This document shows, one piece after another, positions 21,791 to 32,702 of a DNA stretch of 64,000 nucleotides. Each line of letters starts with the position of its first letter. Position 1 is the first letter of the stretch. The stretch spans positions 47,880,150 to 47,944,149 of the forward strand of contig CM051514.1 of assembly GCA_028015205.1 (NCBI GenBank), read 5' to 3'. Origin of the DNA: Mytilisepta virgata. Lineage: Eukaryota > Mollusca > Bivalvia > Mytilida > Mytilidae. A program made the position numbers and the translations under genes. Under the pieces are notes generated by a model, which had not been told where the DNA came from, ran no database searches, and worked only from the letters and a program-made list of their open reading frames with translations.

Positions 21791-24700
21791 CTGAAATTAG
21801 AATAAACCTTAAGTTATATCAAAGTAATTAAAAGTTGAAATATAAAGTATGTTGAGCAACTATTTGTAAGATCTTTAAATGAACAAATTATTTAAAATTG
21901 TATTGCATCTGATAAATTATAGCCTTTTGATAGAGTCACATGTATGAGAGATAAGACTGTATTAAGGTATACAATGTATGTTGCTATTGCCAACGGACTA
22001 ATACACACCTCAAACATTTTATAAATCAAAGGTGATTCGATAACAACCAAACCAGGACATCCTCTCCAAAAATATCAAGACAGGACAGAAGAGATAAAAT
22101 ATGCATCAAACTAAATATATTAGTACCCAGGCCAAGAAAAAATATATGTCTGTTTACAGTTACCTGACCAACCCTAATTTGAGCGCTGACCCTAAGCCAT
22201 TTCTTTCTGCCCTAAAGTGAAAAATTATTTGAACTCGTGTCAAAAGTGAAATGAGTTGCCAATAATAATCAATTGCCTGATACATCCAAATGTTCACAAA
22301 CTTGGATATGACAACCATTTTAAGGAAACTCGCGGCTCTTGTGATGAAATAAAAACTTCACCGCCATTTTTTTCCAACCAATAACCAAGCATAGTCTTCA
22401 CTAGAAATGTTTTAAAGCATGGGGGATTGACAGAAACGATGGTGGTCATGAATTCTTAAGGATGGGGGTAAAAAAAGCTTATATAGTATAATAAGGGATT
22501 TAAAAATTTCAAGCATGGGGATACCACCATGCATAAACCCTCGAGGGAAAACACTGACGGACCTCACAACTTGAAATCATGGCACACAAAAATAAAATGA
22601 AAATACCAACCTGCCTACCCTATTTTTTTTTTTTATGATGTAACCCTAAACAGACAATTTCTTTTTTTTGCCTTACTTAAATAAGGGCATTCTGCTCATG
22701 ATCAGTCTACCAGTAAATGGATTCAAGTATATGATCTGTATCCCACTGATGATATATGGAGTACGAGTCCTACCGTTTTCATGATGTTATTAAGTTACAT
22801 GTGTCTAGATTTTATATACCTGTATAGTTCTTATATACACATTATTGTTGGTTATTGATTGGAACCCCCAATATCACCAAAGAAACATGACGAAAATTTC
22901 TATAGCACATATTTAGTGTTATTACATTGTATGAAGTTTTGCATGGCTGATATATATATATGATAAATGGATTATTACAATGTACATGTCATTTTTCTAT
23001 ATTGGTTCTGTTATCACCCTCAACCCACAAGGATACAAGGACCGAGATGGAAAATGTCATGTAATAATTGATGCAAATTTTAGAATGCAATACCTTTAGA
23101 TTTCTGTAACAATGCAAGGGTACTTTTTAGTTCCTCTGGACTGTCTAACCACCGTCTCATTCTGATGTACGGAAGTCTTCCACGAGGACTGATATCTGAC
23201 CACAGCTTTGTCTTTCCTTTATCCAACAGGAAGCTTAGATTTCCTTGACTTGTATTTTCCATCACATGCATACAAGCAAATCTTTGTGAAATCCCATATT
23301 TCTCCAAGGCTTGTTTAAATTCTTTTACTGTCTGTTGGATGTCAATGTGTGGCTGAAAAATGAATTGTTTAATGCTCATGTATTGTGATATTTATTGATA
23401 AACGCATGTATACATCAAGCTCTATAGAATAGAAAACTCACTCAAAAAACCTAAACAGCATTCAAGATAGTGTTTACTTTTAAAATCATTAGCCGAGTGG
23501 TCTAGGTAGTTCGTCATGACTACTTATGGTACATTTTGTAACTAGCCTATCAACACTGAGGTTGTGAGTTTGAATCTCACCTGTGGTGGGGTGTGTTTGA
23601 CTCCGATCTTAATTGACAATGATTACCAATTTTCCTGCCGAAGGTCGTGGTTCTCCCTAGGTACTCCAGCTTCCTCCACCAATAACAAACTGGCAACCGT
23701 GAAATAACCAAATGTGCTGAAAACAGCGTAAAACCCCAACAAAACAAACAAACAAATAAAATCTGTAATAACTGTCAACATTTTTCACGAGTTCACAAAA
23801 TACATGCTATGGGGAGAGGATTTCAAATTAAACATTTTTAGCAAATGCTTTAAAAAATCAGTATGTCACTTCTGATAATATATGCTGCTGAAATTTATAG
23901 AATTTATGATACTGGCAAAGTTGTGAACAGTTTATAAGAGGACAAAAAGCAAACAAGGAAACGGCAAATCACATAAGCATGTCAACAATGTTAACAGCAA
24001 TAATATTTAAAAATGTTGATGTATACTTTTTGAAGGGAGGGAGGGGTCCAAAAAAAAAAGAGTTCTCTTTGTAAACTTGTGAAAAATGTTGACAATTACG
24101 GATTACCCCTAAAACTTGCCATGCAATTACTTCTCTATGTCCTTAACTTTAAATGCAAAACAGACAGTGGTGCTTGTACACTGGAATTCACCGCTTTTGC
24201 AAAAATATTGTCAAGCATCATACCATGAAGCAGTGTATCTGGATAAACCTGAATACTGTTTATGTTTGTGTTGCAAGTTTATTTGGCTTATTATGGTACC
24301 TCTCAAAGGTCTCATAACTTTCAGATAAACTGGAATCATATTAATAATTTTGCATTTATAGTTGACTGTCAGATATTGCATATTATTATAATATAATAGA
24401 ATGCTTTACTCATTATCTCTATGCCATCCCTAATAGATTTTTTTCAAATACATACATAGTCACTATTATTCAAGGCATTTCTGTCTTTGGGTAGGTAAGG
24501 CGGAAAAACTTGGGCCATTTTAAGAGCTTCATCATGATGATCCGTTAGACTGTTATCATCTCTATCGCTATGTCCAACTTTAATGTCGTCCTCATCATCG
24601 ATAATGTTCATTTCTTCAACATTGTCCTCCTAGAAGTAAATTCAGAATTGTATAAAGAAATTATAAAGTGGAAATTAGATTTGAATTCACCTTTGAACTT

Positions 24701-26139
24701 GTTTTTAAGACTATATATTTTAATCATCTACATTGTACATGTACCTATAGTGCATTGTATAAAGTCAAGCCAAACCATTTAAGTAGCCTTACATACACAT
24801 GTAAACATTTGGACTGACAGATTTTAACATTTATATTAATTTCAAAACCTTTGCTGTTATAACTATCTACCACTACATTTGTATAATCCTAAAGCAAAGA
24901 TTTCATTATATTAACCATCCTACCAAGTCAGGGTTTTGTATCCACTTTCATCCCTACAAACCCCTGACATCACACATTCATATTTGCGGGTCGAACATAT
25001 CGCTGCCTGGTGTGTGACCTAGAAAATTCTATCTTTGACACATATGGATTCTTTTGACCTTGAGAAGAACCAATGAAAATAGTCCACTTTCGATCTGCTA
25101 AATATTAATGTGTGATGTCAGGGGTTTGTAGGAACGAACATGGATACAAAACCCTGACTTGGGAGGATGGATATTAACAGGATATTTTAGATTTTATACC
25201 AGATTATATTTTTAACAATATACCGTATTGTTTTATTTACTTTAATATTTTAACAAGAAGTTATAGTTACCAACTTCTTGGTGTCCCAAAGCTGGGAGTG
25301 TAATACAAAGATAAGAAGAAGAAGAAGCAGTGATGGGTGGGGGTGTCATTATTATTTTAAGGGAATACACAAACTTTATTCAAATGTATATTACTCAATT
25401 AAAACCTTATTAATATTATTATTATATCTCTATAAAAAAATATATAAAAACTAAATGATGGCTTGTTCAGAGTTATAATTTATGACATTACCTACAGAAA
25501 TACATGTACAAACAATGTATATATGATTTATGGACAGTCATCTTACAATATAATTAATAGATGTACTATGTATATACTGGTATATCCCACTGTCAATCTT
25601 CTAAGGGTGAAATATTATTATATGAAAATTATCAATTGAAATACTATGTTAACTGGTAATTCGGCGCATTCAAATCATTTTCATGTTAATGCGCCGAATA
25701 GGATGATGTGCAGAATTACCCGTAATGACTGTATTTCTGTTCTCACATAAATTTTTTAGTTTTTTGACAAATTCTACAACAAACAACAAATACTTCTACA
25801 GGATATAGCTGTACATTGGCATTAATATCCTTCCATTTTCTTATTTAAATATATATTAAATACCTTTTTTTACCATGTTGAGCTAAACATATATCAGTAT
25901 TACGAAATGGGAAGTAATTGTAAACATGGTTTAGGTATCCTAAATGTTCAGTAATACCGTAAATTGGGGAACAGCTACAGCATTTTTAACAAAGTAAATG
26001 AATGAAAATGAACCATTCTTAAACCTACCAAAATACCACTGGGAGAATTTCTCATTTCTTCAACATGATTCTGGACTTGCTTTACCCAAGCTGCTGTCCT
26101 TTCCAAAGCATCCATTGTGGTCGATGTATGTGATTCCAT
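20979..26139 (-). CDS. CUT-homeodomain transcription factor (four exons)
   Basis: Coding exons are 26139-26029, 24629-24456, 23352-23094 and 21790-20979. Every junction is GT-AG and the phases match (0, 0, 1), giving 451 residues. Residues 1-37 look helical. Residues 38-95 are acidic (EDNVEEMNIIDDEDD) with a proline patch. Residues 98-176 form one CUT domain (YGISQ, SQGNLSFLL, LWSDISPRGRLPYIRM, WLDSPEE). Residues 194-253 form a homeodomain ending WFQNQRAR, with the expected W48, F49, N51 and R53. The tail is Ser/Gln/Pro-rich, ending near a VKQEP motif that might be SUMOylated. It is presumably a nuclear, sequence-specific DNA-binding regulator. A single CUT recalls Onecut, but position 50 is Gln rather than Met (Onecut) or His (Cux), so I leave the subfamily open. 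Confidence 0.85.
22100..22800. other. Intron 3 of the CUT gene, no further features
   Basis: Intron sequence between exons 3 and 4 (21791-23093). It contains long A and T runs but nothing I can assign to a known element. Confidence 0.5.
23094..23352 (-). CDS. Exon 3 of the CUT-homeodomain gene (CUT domain)
   Basis: 86 codons plus one base, bounded by acceptor TTTTTCAG and donor G|GTATTG. It encodes nearly exactly the CUT domain, as expected of a domain-sized exon. An apparent ATG-initiated frame starting at 23379 is an intron read-through and is not the gene start. Confidence 0.9.
23485..23757 (+). mobile_element. tRNA-derived SINE, copy 2, in intron 2 of the CUT gene
   Basis: TTAGCCGAGTGGTCTAGG... 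GTTGTGAGTTTGAATCTCAC, the same body as copy 1, and an (AAAC)n tail. It lies opposite to the host gene, between exons 2 and 3. The B box has TTTGAATC instead of TTCGAATC. A target duplication is not clear. Confidence 0.8.
24456..24629 (-). CDS. Exon 2 of the CUT-homeodomain gene (acidic segment)
   Basis: 58 codons, phase 0 at both ends, acceptor ACTTCTAG and donor GTATGT. Translation is strongly acidic, followed by FPPYLPKD. It has no known domain. It is exon-only evidence and rests on splice sites plus clean phase with its neighbours. Confidence 0.75.
24915..25170. mobile_element. Foldback MITE in intron 1 of the CUT gene, 7-bp duplication
   Basis: Arms of about 65 bp: CCATCCTACCAAGTCAGGG...CCCCTGACATCACACATT at the left and the inverse at 25108-25170 (…CTTGGGAGGATGG). 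ATATTAA occurs on both sides (24908-24914 and 25171-25177). The interior is about 120 bp and non-coding. The long arms and direct repeat support a mobile foldback element; the superfamily is unknown. Confidence 0.7.
25654..25720. repeat. Short inverted repeat in intron 1
   Basis: GGTAATTCGGCGCATT pairs with AATGCGCCGAAT, and GGTAATTC also pairs with the later GAATTACC. A small nested foldback; no target duplication seen. Confidence 0.55.
26029..26139 (-). CDS. Exon 1 of the CUT-homeodomain gene (start)
   Basis: 37 codons starting ATGGAATCACATAC and ending before donor GTAGGT in phase 0. The start is chosen because it is the first in-frame ATG and is preceded by a promoter-like region. An upstream ATG at 26197 is out of frame and opens a short ORF. 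Confidence 0.75.
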
Positions 26140-26140
26140 T

Positions 26141-26197
26141 CTATATTTCGTTGTTATTTTCGCCAGGTGTACGACAGGTCAACTCCTCAGAATTCAT
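26141..26197 (-). promoter_or_regulatory. Upstream ORF abutting the CUT gene start
   Basis: ATGAATTCTGAGGAG opens an 18-codon frame that ends in TAG, followed by one base and then the main ATG (TAGAATG). If the transcript starts upstream of 26197, scanning ribosomes would meet this first, and the stop-start spacing favours reinitiation control. The transcript start is not known. Confidence 0.5.
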
Positions 26198-26298
26198 GTT
26201 TTAATTCGGACAGTAAAAATCCATTGTACAACGCTATGAAAACGACAAACCTACAAAGAAAATGTCTGTGTTGTGTTCTGCCTCTAAGGGATATTCTC

Positions 26299-26410
26299 GG
26301 CAACCAATCAAAATTGTCTAATCAATCAAAATCAATCGTTAATCAACTGTGTGTAGTGCGTGTGTACAGGAAGCCATAATGGCGTGTTGATTGATTCGGT
26401 CACGTGACAT
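26299..26410 (-). promoter_or_regulatory. Probable promoter of the CUT-homeodomain gene
   Basis: A CCAAT box (26304-26308), the palindromic E-box GTCACGTGAC (26399-26408) and clustered ATCAAT/ATTGAT motifs (26321-26326, 26331-26336, 26390-26395) lie 165-270 bp upstream of the start. CCAAT and CACGTG are common proximal promoter sites (NF-Y and bHLH-zip factors). ATCAAT resembles the site known for Onecut-type CUT proteins. Confidence 0.5.
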
Positions 26411-28425
26411 CGTACAAAGACACAAAGGGTGTGTGTGTTTGGCGTTATAATGCTGATTCATGACATATTTTCATTGTATAAAAATGTAAGGATGGATAAT
26501 AAATATCTTAAGTTTATTGTTTGTTTTCAATATAACCTCCACGAAAGGAAAATGATTAAATTAAATACTGGGCTAAGTTAACAATATCATGCAGTTCAAA
26601 TTTAAATGAGAATATTTTGAACATTATGTAAAGAACTTAATTGTATTATTCTAGCTTTTAACAAGGATTTGTCTACTATACAAACCCTTGCTTTTAAAAA
26701 GCGTTGTTTTTTACTTCAGATATCTACAAAATTATTTAACCTAATTGGTTTTCTATTCCATTAAATAAAATTAAAAAACAAAACACAAATTTAACTCAAG
26801 TGTAAAAAATTTTAAAAACACAAATTTAATCAATTGTCACATTTGTTATAAAAATATAAAGTATATATTCCCTCAAACCCCCTCCACTTATTTCTGGAAA
26901 ATCCAAAATCTTTTGTTCAATTATCGATATTAAATTATTTTCTGATATTGAGAAATCAGTTGTCTTTCTTTGGTGTGTGTCGAAATATTGTCAGTATGTA
27001 TTTGCATTTGTCAAATCAAAATGGAAAAAAGAGACCGAAATGGTTTATTCTTTATTGATGGCTCTCAAGAGGTCGTCGGTACTTTTAAACAATGTTGGAA
27101 TTTAACAACTTTAATAGTAACACGTACAGATGTTTAGAAGTTTTTGAAATGTGATGAAAGTTATCCTGCAAACGTCCATTTGTCTTCGCTTATGTATGCA
27201 TATTGATACTAAAACAAAATAAGGATAGTGAAGTGCATTGTTTTAATAGACGAATTCAAAAGGTCTAAAAATTTACTTAGAGACTTGTGGAAAATCCATT
27301 CGTGAACCTGCAAAAGACCTAAGAGACGAGGTCTTAGAACTCGAGTTCACACGTTTTTTTTAATGCAAGAGAGAAAAAATACCATCTAACCAGGATATCA
27401 AAGTGAATTTCTGATCATTTCTTAGTCAAACTTTCTGCCCTAGAAATTTATTCTGAGAGGAAGATTGTATATTCAGAATTAATTTTTTTACATATAGTTA
27501 ATAAGTACCCTAGTTGCATTTGTTATTCTCGCAATGTTATCTGTAAACGAATATTCGCAATAATAAATGCATGCAGAAAATTATCAATTTACTGTATGGA
27601 ACCATGAAAAGTAAATGATTCTGATTTTTCAAACGACAACTGTAATTTGGAATTACTATCAAATCTTATGAATTTTTCACTGTCAGTGAAGACAATTTTT
27701 TTCTTATCCATCAATAGTTCAAACCACATTGAAAGCATATGCTTTGAGCCCCCTGCCCCTGAAATTAGACATCAAAAGGACTCGCGATACCACAGTTAAT
27801 GAATCCAACAAAACAGAGAAGGGGTGTTATGTACAGTACACGTATATGCGACCCACATCCTAGCCTGCCACATACTGTTTTGGCTAGCTGTTTAATATAC
27901 ATTTTCTGTTGCTTTAAAAGAACTAATCCGAGATCGTGTTAATATTGCAAAAAAAAACAAACAAACAAACAAACCAGTTACATTTATTCTTTCCGATTTT
28001 CAAATTAAATCCAAAATTATATTTTTGTGAGATTGAGATTGCAATTTTTGACCATACAAACTGGAATTGAACACACGGTATATTTATCTCATCTAAACCA
28101 GCTGTAATTAATCTAATTCCTTTAATATTATTAGACATTATTTAACACTATAAACCTTTTTAAAGTGAAGAACAGTTATAGAATTAAAGCCTGTAATGTT
28201 TGTGGTATGAAATAAATGTTTTGGTCGTAAAACGCTAATGATAGAATCTGCAACTTGTAGTTTTATATATTGATGTCAAATGTTTCGACCATGCAGTTCT
28301 AAAAAATTGACGTTGGACGTCAGAGGAATCTCGGACTACTTCGAACAAAATTTTACCACAAAATGTAGAAAGAAACTGTGGCATTTATTTAAATTTTATT
28401 TGTTTTATTAATTTAAACATGTACT
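26411..28425. other. Intergenic DNA without a supported gene
   Basis: AT-rich; no exon recognised. A MITE-end remnant (GACGTCAGAGGAATCTCGGACTA) lies at about 28318-28341, related to the element at 11806-12071. Confidence 0.5.
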
Positions 28426-28429
28426 TTTT

Positions 28430-29392
28430 AACTCACCTGACCCAACCAACATGGCCACTTACTAAAAATAGAAAAAAAGGGGAATGACTTTCAAAAATCT
28501 TCTTATATGAAACTACAAGGCCAGTTGGAACCAAAGTTGGCAGTAATGGTTCTTAGGAGGTTCTCTTTCAGAAATATGTCCAATGATCCGGACTGTTAAC
28601 CAAGATGGCCGCCACACCCGAACTTAGTTTAACATAGGGCCCTATAGGAAAATTCATTGAAAAATCTTCTTGTCTGAAACCACTTGACATGTTGGGCAGC
28701 ATTGGCCCTTAGGAGGTCCTTTTTCAGAAATGTTTCTGATTTCGTGGACTGTGAATCAAGATGGCCGCCACAGCAGAACTTAGTTTAACATAGGACCCTA
28801 TGGGAAATTCACTCAAAAATCTTCTCGTCTGAAACCACTAAGCCAATTAGAATTAGACTTGGTAGCAATGGTCCTCTTTCAGAATTTTGTGCGATGACCC
28901 AGACTGTCAACCAAGATGGCCGCCACATCCGAACTTAGTTTAACATACAGCCCTATGGAAAAATTCATTGAAAAATCTTCTTGTCTGAAACCACTTGACA
29001 TATTGGAGCCAGACTTAGCAGCATTGGTCCTTAGGAGGTCCTCTTTCAGAAATGTGTCCGATCACCCGGATTGTCAACCATGATGGCTGCCACACCGAAC
29101 TTTGTTAAATATTGGACCCTATAGGAAAATTCATTTAAAAATCTTTTTGTCTGAAACCGCTTAGCCAGTTGGAACAATACTTAGCAGAAATGGTCCTTAG
29201 ATAGTTCTCTTTTAGAAATGTATCCGTTGACCTGGACTGTCAACCAAGATGACTGCCACAGCTGAAATTAGTTTAACATAGAATCCTATAGAAAAACCAG
29301 CCAAATTGACTGCAACACTTAAATTTTTAGGTCTGATCAAGGTGAAAAGTTAAATCTAAGTGAGCGATACAGGCTCTTGAGAGCCTCTAGTT
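28430..29392 (+). mobile_element. Family A element, 5'-deleted copy
   Basis: The start is TTTTTAACTCACCTGACCCA, and it then jumps directly to ACCAACATGGCC. Copy 1 has a hairpin, microsatellite and about 200 further bases between these points, after a shared GACCCA. So this copy has an internal deletion at a 6-bp microhomology. About five units of ~166 bp follow, nearly identical to those at 4.2-5.7 kb. The 3' hairpin and CTAGTTT (29388-29394) are intact. Confidence 0.7.
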
Positions 29393-29394
29393 TT

Positions 29395-30186
29395 ATTCCG
29401 TTGCACTGCTGAGTAGTACGTAGTTTGTTGAAATATGCAAGTGTAATGAGTCCGAATTATAATCATAGAACATCTATTGCATGATTTTAACACTTTTCAG
29501 TGGATTTCATTGGATGCCACATGATAATTTGAGGAAAATGTAACATTTTCTCGGATGTTGATTTTAACTAACTTTAATACACATCTTTTCTTTTTGCATC
29601 TTATAAAAGTTTATAACCAAAAAAAAAAAATGTACAGCTCCTGTACGTGTTATACCCCAAAACCATGAATTATAGAGGAATACTGGACGTAGGTATATCC
29701 GTTTTCCTATGAAATAAAATTCTTTGATACCGATTTTGATGCAAAAGATGTGCACATGATTAATGTAGAAATAAAGTGTATTAGATTTCATTTCCGTGAG
29801 ACCACAACTGTATTTATTACACTTGCCACCTATATAAGTCTTGGTTCCTCCACAATAAGCTCAAGTGAAATGAGACCTGAATTGCATTTCCACGTTAGTC
29901 TTTTGAATTTTCGTAGCCCCTATGCGTTTTTAGAGACATGTACATGTATCCGAATACACTTTAAATGTACATCCTCCATGTACGACTGGTAAAACCAGAA
30001 AGACGGTGCCATTTAAACATTTTTTTTTATCGAAAGGTACTTAAAGACTAATTATGTTGTATCTAGGAATTACGGGGGAAAGGGGGAGAGGCGAGTGTGT
30101 GGCTGAGAGAGTCGTCGATATTTCAAACATCCACTCCATGGATATAGTTTTCCGAGATATTTAAAGTGTTATATTTCCCATTTTGT
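29395..30186. other. Intergenic DNA upstream of the RS-rich gene
   Basis: AT-rich, with no recognised element. It would contain the promoter of the gene that follows, but no TATA or initiator is convincing. Confidence 0.45.
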
Positions 30187-30187
30187 A

Positions 30188-30230
30188 AATTAGAATTTCA
30201 AAATATATGATACATTTTGAAATTCTAATT
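30188..30230 (+). promoter_or_regulatory. Perfect 17-bp stem-loop just before the RS gene start
   Basis: AATTAGAATTTCAAAAT pairs perfectly with ATTTTGAAATTCTAATT across a 9-base loop. It ends six bases before the proposed ATG at 30237. In a transcript it could hinder or position translation; as DNA it may be a tiny MITE remnant. The structure is certain, the role is not. Confidence 0.6.
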
Positions 30231-30236
30231 ACCAAC

Positions 30237-30420
30237 ATGGAAAATAACAAAAGTATGCTTAAAAACGGCAATCAAAGCGCTGTTTCTCTGCTTAATTTTT
30301 GCCACTTTATGTCAAGAATTAATCCATCATATCGAAATGAAAAGTCAGGTGGCTCTGTCAATAAAAAGGACGCCATTATTGACTTGGTGGTCCGACTGGG
30401 AGTGTTGGAAAAAACCACTT

Positions 30421-30458
<38 letters not shown>

Positions 30459-32340
30459 TATACAAATTGTATCCGATTTCACTAAAGTTGATCAAACAAA
30501 ATTGTGCCTCTATGATATTTTTATAATGCCATGCAACTTTTCTTATACGATTTTGTAATCGTATACTTTTTTCATTTCAGATGAAATTATTCAAGAACCT
30601 ACAGTTTCCATTCCTGGACTTGATATGTTAAAACAAAGTTATGACACAAATGAAAAGAGTTCCGAACAGCCTTCATTTACCTATGCCGACCTGGAAAAGG
30701 TTTATAAACAATACTACATGTCGAATGACAAGAAACATAACACGTTTAACTATCTCAGCAAATCTGAAATTACTGAAGAGGATGAATTCAGATCAGAAAA
30801 TGGAAACGAACACCAATACCCTACAGCGGAAGACCCACACCCAAACTTCCAACGACGCGACGATTATGAAAATTCACATGGATCACTTGGTGATTCAAGT
30901 GTTTTAAATACTGACGATAGATCGATGGAATCATCGAGTCACATTTCGGACGAATTATCAAGATCAACATCGTATACTGAATCTTACCGCGGCGTTTCTG
31001 ATAGAATTGTTCCCGATTTTGGCAAACGTCCTTATGACCAAGATCGGTATCATACTTTGTATTATGATAGTGATCAGTATAGATACAGAATGCATCAGAC
31101 TTCCAATACCGAGCTATACCACGAAGATCGTGTCCGTTATGTGGCTGATTACAGTCGATATCCAAATGACAGAGAAGAGATTTTACATAATCGCGATGTG
31201 TATCGACTAGACTCAGGCGCACATTTAGAGCGAGACCGATATAAGGATAAGCGTTCAAGAGATTATGAAAATAGCAGGAGTCCAGTGGATCTAAGAAACA
31301 AAGTGGTATGCGATTATAAACATAAGCCAGATATAATGGAAAGAATCCCATCAGCTTATCGGGTTGATGAAGATCACATAGACATGAGTCATGGGAGCAG
31401 ATCTGCGTCTCGACAGCGGTCACGATCACGAAGTTCTTCATCGTCATCTTCGTCGTCGTCGTCGTCTTCGTCGGAAAGTTCGCCATCATCTTCCTCTTCA
31501 TTAAAGTCGGAGAGAAAACGAGACAGACGGGGTAATAGTATAACGCTAGATCACAGAAAAGAGCATAAAATGCGAGATAATTCCGACGATAAGAGAAAAC
31601 GATCTCCTTCGAGGAGTGATGGTAGACGATCGTTCAGAAATCTGAGTCAAGAGAAACGCAGTAAAAGAAATCGGAGTAGAAGCAAAAGCAAGGACAGAGG
31701 TAGTAGCAGATATCGTAGTCAAGAACGCCGTAGTACCGAAATGCGTAAAAGTGTGGATAGACATAGAAGCAGAGATCGTAGTCGAGATCGCCGTGTCGAA
31801 AGAAGAGTGAGTACGGAAAGAAAAAGTGGCGGGAAAGAGCGATATAGTGATAACTATAGGGTTCGGGACAGAAACCGAGATCGGAATAGGAGTAAGGAAA
31901 AATTTATAAATCTTGAAAAGAAAACCGAAACTGACCGTAGCTTGTTGCCATCCGGTAAGAAGGATGCATTTGATTTGGTTGCCCTTGTTAAAAAGGTCAA
32001 AACTGAATCTGCATCCGGAATATCAGAAAAGGCCGTAAGCAAAAATACTGCTATTGTGATAGATAAGTCAGAAGGAGGTACAGCCGTGGGGAATATACCA
32101 GTGCCGAGTATTACCAAACCGAAACAAACTGTAAAGAAAATATCAATAACCTTAAAAAAGACGGATAACAAACCTGTAAATTTGGATGAAAAAGTGATGG
32201 ACGTATTTGCAGGTGAAACTTCAGACGAAGAGGAAGAGAATTGTGGTAGAGACGATAAGAAAATCGATTCTATGCCACACGTCAAATATTATATGCCTAT
32301 GCCAAAGGATTTGGACAAGGAGATTTATTCTTTTAAATGA
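30237..32340 (+). CDS. RS-rich nuclear protein, two-exon model
   Basis: Exon 1 is 30237-30348 (37 codons plus one base, CAG|GTGGCT donor) and exon 2 is 30581-32340 (TTTCAG acceptor); phase agrees, giving about 623 residues. The intron holds a (TA)n tract. Exon 2 is clearly coding. It has an acidic, Tyr-rich N-terminal part, a Ser run after SRSASRQRSRSRSS, a long basic region of RS/RD/ER dipeptides, then FDLVALVKKVKTES, an acidic SDEEEE patch and the C-terminus YYMPMPKDLDKEIYSFK. RS-rich proteins usually act in nuclear speckles in pre-mRNA processing. There is no RRM or other fold I recognise, so the exact role is open. Exon 1 is less certain than exon 2. Confidence 0.7.
30423..30453. repeat. 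(TA)n microsatellite in the RS gene intron
   Basis: About 15 TA units, between the proposed donor at 30349 and acceptor at 30580. Likely to vary in length between individuals. Confidence 0.9.
31433..31473 (+). repeat. TCG/TCT triplet tract encoding poly-Ser
   Basis: In-frame TCN repeats encode the Ser run of the RS protein. A triplet tract changes length without frameshift, so this part of the protein may be polymorphic. Confidence 0.8.
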
Positions 32341-32488
32341 GATGTGTACATGGAACAGTGCAATTTGATATACTTAGACAAAAAACGTTTTCACAATAAC
32401 AATTAATTTTAATTTATTTCATTAACTTTTTGTTTTAATAATGGCTATAATTTTGCCTTTTTCTTTTATGAAAAGAAGTCAGGATTAA

Positions 32489-32494
32489 AATAAA
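32489..32494 (+). terminator. Polyadenylation signal of the RS gene
   Basis: AATAAA about 150 bases after the stop codon in otherwise AT-rich sequence. Position fits a short 3' UTR. Confidence 0.5.
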
Positions 32495-32584
32495 AAGAAA
32501 GAAAACAATGGGAATTTTGTAGGTAGCTGAGTTTTTTCATAGCTGACTTGATTATTCATTGATTTGTTGCAGAAATTACCAGTA

Positions 32585-32702
32585 TTTAGCAAAATTCAAA
32601 AATAATAGAAATACTAAGGGTTCATTCCTTGTATGGCACATGGTAGATCTCCTTAGCTGAAATTTGGCTTCCTATTTCGGTATTTTTGGTTATGAGTACT
32701 TC
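32585..32702 (+). repeat. Dispersed repeat, inverted partner of 19372-19491
   Basis: TAGCAAAATTCAAAAATAAT... GGGTTCATTCCTTGTAT... TTCGGTATTTTTGGTTA mirrors the 19.4-kb copy. The two lie about 13 kb apart in opposite orientation, bracketing both the CUT and RS genes. 32703-33170 shows nothing further. Confidence 0.7.

Noticed and set aside
30821..31501. 226-residue minus-strand open frame
   Set aside because: Shadow of the RS-rich coding exon, caused by its codon composition.
31854..32285. 143-residue minus-strand open frame
   Set aside because: Also a shadow of the RS-rich coding exon.
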